14,193 bases of DNA from Oscillospiraceae bacterium (lineage in GTDB: Bacteria > Bacillota > Clostridia > UMGS1810), in NCBI GenBank assembly GCA_021629085.1, contig JAJXRJ010000019.1:1-14193 (forward strand), in the 5' to 3' direction. The notes under the pieces are model-generated. The model had not been told where the DNA came from. It was given only the letters and a program-made list of their open reading frames with translations, and did no database searches. A program made the position numbers and the translations under genes. Of this stretch, positions 1-7,999 are shown piece by piece. Within the stretch, counting starts at the first letter, position 1. The number at the start of each line of letters is the position of its first letter.

Positions 1-1
1 T

Positions 2-169
2 CTATATGATATCAAAATCATTTTTTTGACCATTGGAAGGGTTTTTTCCATGCATGATGTTTCAGAGTCGAAAGAGAATATGGAAAAAAATGAAGCAATG
101 AAACAATTACAAGAGGTTGCTGCAACAGGGGACAAAAACCTTAATACGGCTGGAAAGGATGTATTATGA
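2..169 (+). CDS. Priming sugar-phosphate transferase, C-terminal end (partial)
   Basis: Only the last 55 codons are present; the gene begins before the window. The reading frame is open from base 2 to TGA at 167-169. The stretch LYDIKIIFLTIGRVFS, followed by a charged hydrophilic tail, resembles the C-terminus of bacterial sugar transferases (PglC/WbaP/WcaJ superfamily), whose members usually end with a 'D(I/L)KIIFLTI..V' helix. Such enzymes sit in the inner face of the membrane and transfer a sugar 1-phosphate from a UDP-sugar to undecaprenyl phosphate, the first step of repeat-unit assembly. The stop overlaps the next start (ATGA), so the two genes are probably translationally coupled. The sugar used cannot be told from this tail. 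The identification rests on a short motif and on the context of a polysaccharide operon. Confidence 0.72.
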   Translation, partial: LYDIKIIFLTIGRVFSMHDVSESKENMEKNEAMKQLQEVAATGDKNLNTAGKDVL

Positions 170-1098
170 AATCAGATGTTACAAATCGGTTGATTTGGTA
201 TAAAGGCGATATCATTCCTGTAAATGATGCAAAAATCAACGTTCTTGCTCCCACGGCGCAGTTTGGTCTGAATGTTTTTGAGGGCATTCCTTGCTATTGG
301 AACGAGCAAGAAAAGCAGCTGTATGCGTTTCGTCTAAACGACCATTACGACCGCTTGCTCCGCTCTGCAAGGCTGATTCAAATTGACTGTCCTTATACCA
401 AAAAAGAGCTTGCAAATGGGTTTGTTGCCGTTATAAAGGCAAATACATATAAGGAAAACCTTTCTGTCCGTCAAACCTTGTTTGTAGATGGATTTGGCTC
501 GTGGGGATCGCAAGAACCCGTAGGAATGTTTATTGCCCCTATCCCAAAGAAAAATACGAGTCAAGAATACAATAAACAAGGGCTTCATTGCTGCGTTACT
601 TCTTGGAGAAGGATTTCCGATATTGCGCTTTCCCCGCGAATCAAGTGCGGCGCAAACTATATGAACAGCCGCGCCGGCCAAAGGGAAGCGCTTCGCAACG
701 GATACGACAGCTGTATTTTCTTAAATGAATTTGGCAAAGTTGCGGAAGGCCCGGGTTCCTGCTTTTTTATGGCAACAAAAGGAACACTTGTAACGCCTGC
801 GCTTACGGACAGTGTTTTGGAAAGTATTACGAGAGACACTGTGATAAGGCTTGCAAACGCAATGCACCTTCCCGTTTGTGAAAGGACGGTTGACAGAACC
901 GAGCTTTACACTTGCGATGAGGCGTTTCTTTGCGGTTCTGCAATGGAAATCACGCCCGTGCTTTCCATTGATCGGTTTGTTGTGGGTACAGGAAAAGCAG
1001 GGGAAATTACATCTGACTTACATCGAGCATATCTCGACGCTGCCAAAGGTGTTAATAAAAAATACGGTGATTGGATCACGCCGGTATATACGGAGTAA
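166..1098 (+). CDS. Class IV PLP aminotransferase, branched-chain (IlvE-like) type
   Basis: The protein has 310 residues, the usual length for bacterial branched-chain aminotransferases. The N-terminus (WYKGDIIPVNDAKINVL, then FEG at 38-40) matches the IlvE opening. K160 in PRIKCGANY fits the Schiff-base lysine, and E194 in AEGPGSCFF fits the glutamate that binds the pyridine nitrogen of PLP. Many family members have Asn five residues after this Glu, but here it is C199. The late segment CDEAFLCGSAMEITPV matches the family C-terminal loop. Family members move an amino group between an amino acid (Leu/Ile/Val, sometimes D-amino acids) and 2-oxoglutarate in the cytoplasm. The start follows AAAGGA by 6 nt and overlaps the preceding stop (ATGA), so the gene is embedded in the polysaccharide operon. 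Its substrate there is unknown. The fold and PLP class are secure; the branched-chain specificity is only inferred. Confidence 0.88.
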   Translation: MKSDVTNRLIWYKGDIIPVNDAKINVLAPTAQFGLNVFEGIPCYWNEQEKQLYAFRLNDHYDRLLRSARLIQIDCPYTKKELANGFVAVIKANTYKENLSVRQTLFVDGFGSWGSQEPVGMFIAPIPKKNTSQEYNKQGLHCCVTSWRRISDIALSPRIKCGANYMNSRAGQREALRNGYDSCIFLNEFGKVAEGPGSCFFMATKGTLVTPALTDSVLESITRDTVIRLANAMHLPVCERTVDRTELYTCDEAFLCGSAMEITPVLSIDRFVVGTGKAGEITSDLHRAYLDAAKGVNKKYGDWITPVYTE

Positions 1099-1102
1099 GG
1101 AT

Positions 1103-2374
1103 ATGAAAATTACATTTATCACAGGCCACCTTTGCAAAGAACGGCATGCGCTGTTAAATGAATTGGCGCTGGATTTGGGAGAATATGGAGCAGAGGTCAC
1201 GGTGCTGACCGGATTTCCCTCCCGCCGCATTTCAGACGAGGTGAGACAATATTATTTAGCGCATCCGAGAGAGCAAATTTCCAAAAATGTTGTAGTCCGC
1301 CGTATTGGTTCCAAAAGAGGCGAGGGAACCGGTCTGTTTGAGCGAATGATAAAATATGTTTTTCTCACCCGAAAGCTGTATAAAGAAGCAAAAAAGATTC
1401 CTACAGACGCTTATTATATTTACAGTTCCCCGCCGTTTCTTGGCTATATGGGATGTAAGCTTGCAAAAAAGGCGCCCACGCTTTATAATGCGCAGGATTT
1501 GTTCCCCGACACGCTTGTCCATATGAAACATATCAGCAATCAGAATCCGCTCATTCGATGGTTCCGATATAAAGAAAGACAAGCCTACCAAAAAAATACG
1601 CGGATAGTTACCATTTCAGAAGATATGAAAAAAACAATTGTCAAGGCAGGCTGTGATGAAAGCAAAATTGACGTTATCTATAACTGGGCAGATACTGCAG
1701 GGCTTCGTTATGTTGCGAAAAAAGACAATGCGCTGATGGACGAACTAAAAATTGATAAGCGCAAATTTATTATTTCTTATGCAGGTGATATTGGACTGTT
1801 TCAAGGCTGGGATGTAATGATTGACGCCGCAAAGATATTAAAAGACAAACATCCTGAAATCCTGTTTGCATTTATTGGCAGCGGCTCTTACAAAGAACGC
1901 CTCCTTCAAAGAGTGGAGCAGGAACATCTTTCCAATATTCAAGTGCTGCCCTTGCAGCCTGCCAGCAGACTTTCAGAAATTTATAGTATCGGTGATGTGG
2001 AGCTTGTCCCCATTGAAAAAGGGATTACAAAAATGGCGCTCCCTTCAAAGACTGGTGTGATTATGTCTGTAGGCAGTGCAATTTTGGCGCTGGTTGACCA
2101 TGGCAGTGAAATTGAAAGGATTATTTGTGACCATAATGTTGGCGTTGCACTTGAACACGGTTCGGCGCAAAGATTGGCCGATGCAATTTTATATTGCTAT
2201 GAACACAGGGACAGCCTTGAAACCTGGAGAACAAATGCCCGTAATTTTGCACTTGAAAATTATTCAAGAAAGTCACAAACAAAAAAATATTATGCCATAT
2301 TAAAAAGTATAGCTGAAAATGCGCCATGCGGCAAGAGAGGAAAAAATGAGCACAGAGAAAATCACGGAGAATAA
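1103..2374 (+). CDS. GT4 glycosyltransferase, WbuB-like
   Basis: The protein has 423 residues. ATG 1103 lies 4 nt after the previous stop, with GGAG at 1092-1095 as ribosome site. An in-frame extension upstream to 851 lies wholly within the aminotransferase gene and is rejected. The fold is GT-B: an N-terminal Rossmann domain begins KITFITGHL, followed by a long basic and hydrophobic region and the motif NAQDLFPD at 129-136, which is typical of WbuB-type (N-acetylfucosamine transferase-like) GT4 enzymes. The C-terminal domain has YNWAD, then SYAGDIGLFQGWD and a segment with LPSKTGVIMSVG in place of a standard EX7E box. These enzymes add a sugar from a nucleotide donor to the lipid-linked acceptor at the cytoplasmic membrane face. 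This one may add the second sugar, since it is the first glycosyltransferase after the primer. Donor and linkage are not readable. The 3' end overlaps the next gene by 29 nt. Confidence 0.87.
   Translation: MKITFITGHLCKERHALLNELALDLGEYGAEVTVLTGFPSRRISDEVRQYYLAHPREQISKNVVVRRIGSKRGEGTGLFERMIKYVFLTRKLYKEAKKIPTDAYYIYSSPPFLGYMGCKLAKKAPTLYNAQDLFPDTLVHMKHISNQNPLIRWFRYKERQAYQKNTRIVTISEDMKKTIVKAGCDESKIDVIYNWADTAGLRYVAKKDNALMDELKIDKRKFIISYAGDIGLFQGWDVMIDAAKILKDKHPEILFAFIGSGSYKERLLQRVEQEHLSNIQVLPLQPASRLSEIYSIGDVELVPIEKGITKMALPSKTGVIMSVGSAILALVDHGSEIERIICDHNVGVALEHGSAQRLADAILYCYEHRDSLETWRTNARNFALENYSRKSQTKKYYAILKSIAENAPCGKRGKNEHRENHGE
2331..2345 (+). promoter_or_regulatory. Ribosome site that fixes the acyltransferase start at 2346
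   Basis: AGAGAGG at 2334-2340 sits 5 nt before ATG 2346. The alternative in-frame ATG at 2319, nine codons upstream, has no purine-rich site in front of it, so 2346 is preferred. The site lies inside the coding region of the preceding glycosyltransferase. Confidence 0.6.
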
Positions 2375-3386
2375 AACAGACACTGGCAAACACATGTTTT
2401 ATTTTATTGTATTTTTGCGGCTTCTTGCAACTTGCTTGATTACCAATACGCATTACAACAATGTATATCCAATCTCATCGCTTGCTGTAGGCGGGTTGTT
2501 AGGTGACGTCTTGTTTTTTGCGATATCCGGATATTGTTACGGCAAAGGGCCAAGAGAAACATCATTTATCGTGTGGTATGCAAAAAGGATTGTCCGCATC
2601 TATCCCGCTATGCTTATCATGCTGATTGTAAATCACTTTGGCGGATTGTGGGATTACCATTCTGTTGGTTTTTTTAGATATTTTATTTTTCCACCTTCGT
2701 TTTTGTTTTACGGTTCTATTATGGTGATTTATATTCCAGTATATTTTGTTGGAAAAGTAAAAAATAAACATGTGTTTCTCTCTATCTTGATTGCATGTAT
2801 ATTTGTTTGGTTGATAGTGTATGGGTTTGTTTTGGACAAAAGCAGCTTTTTTATGCAGGCAACAGACAATATTTCCTGTCAGTTCCTTTATTTGAGCGCC
2901 GCTTTGTTTGGGATGTATTTTCGAAAATTTAAAAATGTTTGGCAGCTTGAATGTAAAACGGCAAGGATTGTTTTATCCGGTGCTTTTGTTATTTTGTGTG
3001 CAGTTATATATTTTGCTGCAACCGTCATTATAAGAAAATCACCGCAGCTTTATCCTGTTCAAATTGTGATTCAGCTTTTGGTTTTATTGCTGATACTCGC
3101 TTTAATGGACACCTTTGCACGGTTGGAGAGACATTTGAAAAAAACGCCAAACGCAATATTTCGTATTGTGAGTTTTGTTGCTTCGTTGACACTCGAAATT
3201 TATGCAGTACAAAGAATATTGATTGAGTATCTGGAATTTTTGCCGTTTCCTGTCAACTGGATTATCATTACCGCGTTGATTGTTGTGTCGGCGTATGGTT
3301 TAAAGCTGCTCTGTAATCCAATTGCTTTGCGGCTCAATACATGGATTGATAAAAACGCCAAATTGTTTGAAAGGAATCAAAAATGA
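2346..3386 (+). CDS. Acyltransferase-3 family membrane protein (OafA/WecH-like)
   Basis: The protein has 346 residues with about ten hydrophobic helices and a short polar N-terminus, which is normal for the family. The first helix contains R25-x10-H36 (LRLLATCLITNTH), the conserved R/K-X10-H motif of acyltransferase-3 enzymes. SGYCYGK and RIVRIYPAML follow, as usual after helix 2. Near the C-terminus, TLEIYAVQ matches the common 'LEIY.VH/VQ' segment. The family moves acyl groups, most often acetyl, onto sugars across the membrane, so this protein probably O- or N-acylates the repeat unit or polymer. It overlaps the upstream glycosyltransferase by 29 nt and shares ATGA with the downstream one. 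A second, truncated relative lies at 12212-12739. The exact acyl donor and target are unknown. Confidence 0.88.
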   Translation: MSTEKITENKTDTGKHMFYFIVFLRLLATCLITNTHYNNVYPISSLAVGGLLGDVLFFAISGYCYGKGPRETSFIVWYAKRIVRIYPAMLIMLIVNHFGGLWDYHSVGFFRYFIFPPSFLFYGSIMVIYIPVYFVGKVKNKHVFLSILIACIFVWLIVYGFVLDKSSFFMQATDNISCQFLYLSAALFGMYFRKFKNVWQLECKTARIVLSGAFVILCAVIYFAATVIIRKSPQLYPVQIVIQLLVLLLILALMDTFARLERHLKKTPNAIFRIVSFVASLTLEIYAVQRILIEYLEFLPFPVNWIIITALIVVSAYGLKLLCNPIALRLNTWIDKNAKLFERNQK

Positions 3387-4519
3387 AAGTATTGATTGCA
3401 ATACGAGGATACTATCCGTCTGTCAAACACGGCGGACCGCCTATTAGTATTCAAAATTTATGTGAAGCAACCGGCGAAGATATCAAGTATTATATCATTA
3501 CAACCAATCATGATAAAGGGGATTCCCATGTTTTGGATGGTATTTTGCCTGGATGGAATCAAGTTGGAAAGGCGCAAGTGCAATATTTGCCCGATGCGTT
3601 AGAGAAAGGCAAGGAATTTGATAGGCTTGTTTTAGAAGTAACGCCTGATTTGATATATCTTCAAAGCTTGTTTGATTTTAACTATACATTTCATTTGCTA
3701 AGAATTGCAAAGAAAAGGAAAATCCCTTGTCTGCTAGCTGTTCGCGGTGAGCTGAGCGATGGTGTATTTAAGAAAAAATATAAAAAAATACCGTATATTT
3801 TTCTATTAAAACGTATGGGGTTACTGAAAAATGTAACGTTTCATGCAACCTATGACGACGAAAAAAAGTTTATTCAGAGCCAATTCCACAACGGCAGCAA
3901 AGTAAGAGTAATCAAAAACCTGCCTGCCGTTGCCAATTTTAAAGTAAAAACGCGGATTAAGCGCCCAGGGCAGCTAAAGGCTGTTTTTATATCGCGCATT
4001 GTAAAGAATAAGAATTTGCTGGATTTGTTAAAAAGCCTAAAGTTTGTAAATTCCAATGTTTCGTTAGATGTTTTTGGGTTTTTGCAGGATCCGGAATATT
4101 GGCGGACGTGCGAAGCTGAAATGAAAAGCCTTCCTCCAAACGTTTCTGTTCAATATTGCGGTGAATTACGGCATGAAGACGTTATAAAAACGTTAGGGCT
4201 GTACGATGTTATGATCCTTCCGACTTACAGCGAAAATTTTGGGCAGATTATAGCCGAATCGCTGTTGGCGTCATGTCCCGTCATCATCAGCGATAGAACG
4301 CCCTGGAATGATATTGCACATGCAAAAGCGGGATATATCGCCCCATTGCATGACCTAGATGCTTTATCAACAGCGATTGAAACGGTTGCGCAAATGGATC
4401 AGGCGGCTTATGATGCGCTGCTTTTGCAATTGCAGCTTTATACAAAGCAAAAACTAGATGTCAAAAAAACAGCCGCGCAGTATGTGGGCTTATTTACAGA
4501 TGTCGCAGGCAAAGCTTAA
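3383..4519 (+). CDS. GT4 family glycosyltransferase
   Basis: The protein has 378 residues. ATG 3383 overlaps the preceding stop by 4 nt, with AAGGA at 3371-3375 and 7 nt spacing. The N-terminal Rossmann domain opens KVLIAIRGYYP and has the glycine loop HGGPP at 16-20, typical of GT-B enzymes. In the C-terminal domain, AVFISRIVKNKNL is the usual start of the donor-binding half. E284-x7-E292 (ENFGQIIAE) is the canonical GT4 EX7E pair that contacts the nucleotide-sugar phosphates and ribose. It should be a retaining, cytoplasmic-face transferase building the lipid-linked repeat unit. Donor sugar, acceptor and linkage cannot be assigned from the sequence alone. Confidence 0.92.
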   Translation: MKVLIAIRGYYPSVKHGGPPISIQNLCEATGEDIKYYIITTNHDKGDSHVLDGILPGWNQVGKAQVQYLPDALEKGKEFDRLVLEVTPDLIYLQSLFDFNYTFHLLRIAKKRKIPCLLAVRGELSDGVFKKKYKKIPYIFLLKRMGLLKNVTFHATYDDEKKFIQSQFHNGSKVRVIKNLPAVANFKVKTRIKRPGQLKAVFISRIVKNKNLLDLLKSLKFVNSNVSLDVFGFLQDPEYWRTCEAEMKSLPPNVSVQYCGELRHEDVIKTLGLYDVMILPTYSENFGQIIAESLLASCPVIISDRTPWNDIAHAKAGYIAPLHDLDALSTAIETVAQMDQAAYDALLLQLQLYTKQKLDVKKTAAQYVGLFTDVAGKA

Positions 4520-4525
4520 TTTCTT

Positions 4526-4540
4526 AAGGGAGCAATGGTT
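4526..4540 (+). promoter_or_regulatory. Ribosome site that favours the start at 4541
   Basis: AAGGGAG at 4526-4532 is 8 nt before ATG 4541 but only 2 nt before the in-frame ATG at 4535. The spacing favours 4541, which drops two residues (MV) from the longest reading. Confidence 0.6.
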
Positions 4541-5650
4541 ATGAAAGTACTTTACTTGGTGAATATTCCTTCGCCGTATAGAGTGGATTTTTTCAACGAA
4601 CTTAGCAAATACTGCGACTTAACTGTGCTTTATGAGTGCAGCCATTCTCTTGAAAGGAATGACAGCTGGGCCTCGAAGGGCTTAAAAACCTATCAAAAAG
4701 TGTTTTTGAAAGGGATCCGGACAGGCGTTAACCATGCATTTTCTTTTGAAATCATAAAATACATAAAGCGGTTTCAAAACGATGTGATTGTGATTGGCGG
4801 ATACAGCACGCCGACTGCAATGGTTGCAATTGCCTATATGAAATTACATAAAATGAAATATTATATCAATGCCGACGGCGGGCAGATTGCAAACGACACT
4901 AAATTCCGCTATAAATTGAAAAAAATGTTGATTGGAAATGCCGCAGGTTATTTGAGCACGGGAAGGCAGACAGATGATTATTTTGCCCATTATGGCGCCA
5001 ATCGGGCAAACATTTACAGATATCCGTTTACATCACTATTGCAAAAAGATGTATTACAGCGGCCTTTGCACCGCGATGAAAAATATTTGTTAAGAGAACA
5101 ACTTGGCCTTCCAAAGGCTCCAAAGATTGTGATAGCAGTTGGGCGGTTTATTCAAGGAAAGGGATTTGATATTCTGCTCGACATATGGGAACAGTCTTAT
5201 ATAGAGCATAAGCTCTTGCTGGTGGGAGACGGCCCTCTAAAAACTGAATATGAAAGCCGCGGTGTGCGCAATGTGATGATAATTGATTTTCAGAAAAAAG
5301 AAATGCTTGCCAAATATTATCAGGCGTCGGATGTATTTGTGCTGCCGACCAGAAAGGATATATGGGGGTTGGTCATCAATGAAGCAATGGCAAACGGGCT
5401 GCCTGTTATTTCAACAGACAAGTGCGTTGCAGCGGTTGAACTGATTGAAGCGCACAAAAATGGAGCTGTGGTTCCGTCTGATGACATTGAACAATTAAAA
5501 CAGGCGATTGTTGCAATGCTTTCGGCAGACGACGCAGCGCTTTACCAGATTGGCGTACATAATATCTCAAAAATTCAGCAATGGTATACCATTGAAAAAA
5601 TGGCGCAGACGACGGCGCAAATATTCAAAGAAGGTTATGCGGGACAATGA
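4541..5650 (+). CDS. GT4 family glycosyltransferase (DX7E variant)
   Basis: The protein has 369 residues from ATG 4541. The opening KVLYLVNIPSPYRVDFFNEL is a form common in GT4 enzymes of polysaccharide loci, with a SPYR loop where others have a GG loop. The middle part includes YINADGGQI and STGRQTDDYF. The C-terminal domain starts VIAVGRFIQGKGFDILL, a clear GT4 donor-domain entry. The catalytic box reads D273-IWGLVIN-E281, so the first acidic residue of EX7E is Asp; 'DIWGLVINEAM' is familiar in this subgroup and does not suggest inactivity. Its role is to add one sugar of the repeat unit at the inner membrane face. It starts 21 nt after the previous gene and overlaps the polymerase gene by 4 nt. 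Donor and linkage are unknown. Confidence 0.91.
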   Translation: MKVLYLVNIPSPYRVDFFNELSKYCDLTVLYECSHSLERNDSWASKGLKTYQKVFLKGIRTGVNHAFSFEIIKYIKRFQNDVIVIGGYSTPTAMVAIAYMKLHKMKYYINADGGQIANDTKFRYKLKKMLIGNAAGYLSTGRQTDDYFAHYGANRANIYRYPFTSLLQKDVLQRPLHRDEKYLLREQLGLPKAPKIVIAVGRFIQGKGFDILLDIWEQSYIEHKLLLVGDGPLKTEYESRGVRNVMIIDFQKKEMLAKYYQASDVFVLPTRKDIWGLVINEAMANGLPVISTDKCVAAVELIEAHKNGAVVPSDDIEQLKQAIVAMLSADDAALYQIGVHNISKIQQWYTIEKMAQTTAQIFKEGYAGQ

Positions 5651-6837
5651 AAAATTATCAGCAGACAGATGTTTTGAGAATATCAAGCACAAAAAAAGTA
5701 ATTTTTATGCTGTTGTTTATTGTTTCATACTTAATGAATGCACAGTTTCGCCTGCCATATAACGCACTTTTGCGCTGGTTTATGTTAGTCCTATTTTTGA
5801 TGTATTATATCTATATCAATGATTTTAAAATCAAAATCAGCATTTTAAAAAACTGTGGCTGGATATGGTTTGGAATTATGGTTTTTCCAAACTTAATCAC
5901 AGTGTGCCGCAACGGTTATACCCTTGCACGTACATTGTCTTTTTTGATTGTGCTTCTTGCTTTTGGAATGTTTCACAATACAGAGATTTACACAAAAGAG
6001 CGAGGGAAAATATACTTTGATTGGTTTTCTAACATTTTGATTGTCGGGTCTTTGCTAAGCGTGCCTTTTATGGCGTTGCCGGCTGGATATTTTGGAGGGC
6101 GCTTTCGGGGGATTATGACCAATGCAAATGGATGTGCATTGATAACCGTTTTTGCACTTATATGCGCTGTTTATAAGATGAAAACGACGAGGCATAAACT
6201 GGTTTTCTTTGTTACATGCATACTGTTTTTTATTGAAATATTATTGACACAGTCGAGAATGGCGTTTGCAGGTGCTGCTGTAGTTTTTATATTACTCCCG
6301 TTTTTGCTTGGGAAAAAAAACAATGCGATGCATACTTTGTTGAACATTGGTTTTATTGTTATCATGTTTGTAGCTGGGTATTATTTGCTTTTACAATTGA
6401 ACCCCAGAGTTTTGGAACGGTTTGCGAATGATGATATGTCACGCAAGGCGTGGGAGTATGCGTATCAACGAATTGAACTTCATCCGGTGTTTGGCGTTGG
6501 ATATTCTACTTCTTCTTATCAGCAAAGCCTAAACCCTTTGGATAGATCCTGGAGTTTTTTCAGCTCATATTTGGAATTGCTTGTAGATTGCGGTTACTAT
6601 GGGTTTTTGTGTACAGTTATATACTTTGTTTTTAAGTTGCTGCCCTGCATTAAGAATGCCCTAAAGGACGATTTTATACTATTTCTGCTTTTATTTGTGG
6701 GGGTAGGGCTCATGATTGGTGTTTCGGAATCCTATATATTTGCGGTTGGAAATCCCATTTCGCTGTGTTTTTGGTTTGTGTTCAGTTTGTTGGTTCATTA
6801 CAATGGTCAATGTGAGGTTTTAAATTGTGAACAATAA
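5647..6837 (+). CDS. Wzy-type O-antigen/capsule repeat polymerase
   Basis: The protein has 396 residues and is very hydrophobic, with about ten to twelve predicted membrane helices, as expected for Wzy and O-antigen ligase-like proteins. Segments that fit the family are LTQSRMAFAGAAV (an Arg in a helix of the polymerase core), HPVFGVGYSTSS from residue 279 (compare the frequent 'NPIFGVGFG'), and SSYLELLVDCGYYGF near 306, like the 'HNSYLELL.E.G..G' stretch after the large periplasmic loop. Wzy joins flipped undecaprenyl-linked repeat units on the outer membrane face. Sequence conservation in this family is low, so the call rests on topology, these segments and operon context. A WaaL-like ligase role is less likely in a Gram-positive. 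It overlaps its neighbours at both ends. Confidence 0.84.
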   Translation: MKNYQQTDVLRISSTKKVIFMLLFIVSYLMNAQFRLPYNALLRWFMLVLFLMYYIYINDFKIKISILKNCGWIWFGIMVFPNLITVCRNGYTLARTLSFLIVLLAFGMFHNTEIYTKERGKIYFDWFSNILIVGSLLSVPFMALPAGYFGGRFRGIMTNANGCALITVFALICAVYKMKTTRHKLVFFVTCILFFIEILLTQSRMAFAGAAVVFILLPFLLGKKNNAMHTLLNIGFIVIMFVAGYYLLLQLNPRVLERFANDDMSRKAWEYAYQRIELHPVFGVGYSTSSYQQSLNPLDRSWSFFSSYLELLVDCGYYGFLCTVIYFVFKLLPCIKNALKDDFILFLLLFVGVGLMIGVSESYIFAVGNPISLCFWFVFSLLVHYNGQCEVLNCEQ

Positions 6838-7996
6838 AAAAATATTATTTTTGGCTATGTGGTTTTTGCCCCGCATTGGGGGTATGGAAATGTCCAGTAA
6901 CGAAATTGTAAAAATGATACAAAGCATGCATGCTGATGTTTGGGTAATTACCACAGACTATGAAACAGCACAACAATATGATAAAGCGCAAAGCTTCGTA
7001 ATCCGTAGGGCAAAAGGTACATTTTTACAAAATCTTGCCAGCAAAAATAAAATAAAACGTATCTATTACTACTGTAACTATTATCATAAATATTTTTTGG
7101 AGGTCAAAAAAGCGATCAAAGAATTTCAACCGGATGAAGTTATTGTAGCAGATGAGCAGACGCGCAACTGGTTTGGATTTTATGCACATAAAATTGCATA
7201 CAATCCGATTGTTGTGGCAAGCATGCCGGAAAAAAAGGAAGAGACAATTAAAATTAAGATCATTAGCAGGACGCTAAGAAAAGCAAAAGCAATTTATTGT
7301 GTCAGTAATTCCACAAAAGAAAAAATGCTTGAAGCCTTTGGTGATGCATTTCGCCCAAAAATGCATGTGCTATACAGAAGCATTGGCCAGGCGTTTTTAC
7401 ATTCTGCTGTGGATCAAGACGCTGTCAATGCCTTAAAAACGCGATACAATCTGCAAAATAAGTTTGTCCTTCTTTCGGTGTGCAGGCTGAATCAGAAAAA
7501 AGGCGTCGGAGAAGTAATTGCGGCATTGCATCAATTGCGGGATCAGGCAAAGGATATTGCCTTGCTGATTTGTGGCGAAGGTCCGGACCGGCAGCGTCTT
7601 GAGGAAATGGCCAAACAATATGGCCTTGAAAAAAATATCTTTTTTTGCGGAAAAATTGATAAGGAAGATATTACAAATTACTATGATGCTTGTGACATCT
7701 TTGTTTTGCCAAGTGTGGAAGAATCGTTCGGCAGGGTATACGCAGAGGCCGGCGCGCGCCGGAAAATGAGTATTGGCTGCAACATTGGCGGTGTTGCCGA
7801 AGTGATTGACGACGGGAAAACTGGATGTTTGATTGAACCTGAAAAGATCGATATGCTTGCAGAATTAATTTTGAAATTCAAAACCGATGCGCTGCTTCGA
7901 AATGGACTGGCAAATCGCATGTACAAAAAGGTTCAGGAACAGTTCTCTTTTGAGGCATTGGCAATAAAATGGAGAGAGATTTTAAAAGCGGAGTGA
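6827..7996 (+). CDS. GT4 family glycosyltransferase with GTG start
   Basis: The protein has 389 residues. Translation probably starts at GTG 6827, with GTGAGG at 6812-6817 about 9 nt upstream; the start lies inside the polymerase gene (11-nt overlap). The N-terminal glycine loop FLPRIGGMEMSS (G18, G19, E21) is typical of GT4 enzymes. The donor domain opens LLSVCRLNQKKGVGEVI and contains LLICGEGPD. The E299-x7-E307 pair (ESFGRVYAE) is intact. Directly after it, where relatives usually read about 'AMA.GKPVIG', this protein reads AGARRKMSIG, encoded across a 14-bp GC palindrome. It is expected to add a sugar to the lipid-linked repeat. Donor and linkage are unknown. Confidence 0.9.
   Translation: MNNKKILFLAMWFLPRIGGMEMSSNEIVKMIQSMHADVWVITTDYETAQQYDKAQSFVIRRAKGTFLQNLASKNKIKRIYYYCNYYHKYFLEVKKAIKEFQPDEVIVADEQTRNWFGFYAHKIAYNPIVVASMPEKKEETIKIKIISRTLRKAKAIYCVSNSTKEKMLEAFGDAFRPKMHVLYRSIGQAFLHSAVDQDAVNALKTRYNLQNKFVLLSVCRLNQKKGVGEVIAALHQLRDQAKDIALLICGEGPDRQRLEEMAKQYGLEKNIFFCGKIDKEDITNYYDACDIFVLPSVEESFGRVYAEAGARRKMSIGCNIGGVAEVIDDGKTGCLIEPEKIDMLAELILKFKTDALLRNGLANRMYKKVQEQFSFEALAIKWREILKAE
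7749..7762. repeat. 14-bp perfect all-GC palindrome inside a glycosyltransferase gene
   Basis: CCGGCGCGCGCCGG is its own reverse complement, and every base is G or C, although the surrounding gene is AT-rich. It lies in the coding region just after the EX7E box. It may be a chance coding feature, a local mutation product or a protein-binding site; nothing in the sequence decides which. Confidence 0.6.
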
Positions 7997-7999
7997 GAA

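Noticed and set aside
851..1102. N-terminal extension of the first glycosyltransferase to an ATG at 851
   Set aside because: It lies entirely inside the well-conserved aminotransferase gene in another frame, and ATG 1103 has its own ribosome site and begins the standard GT-B opening.
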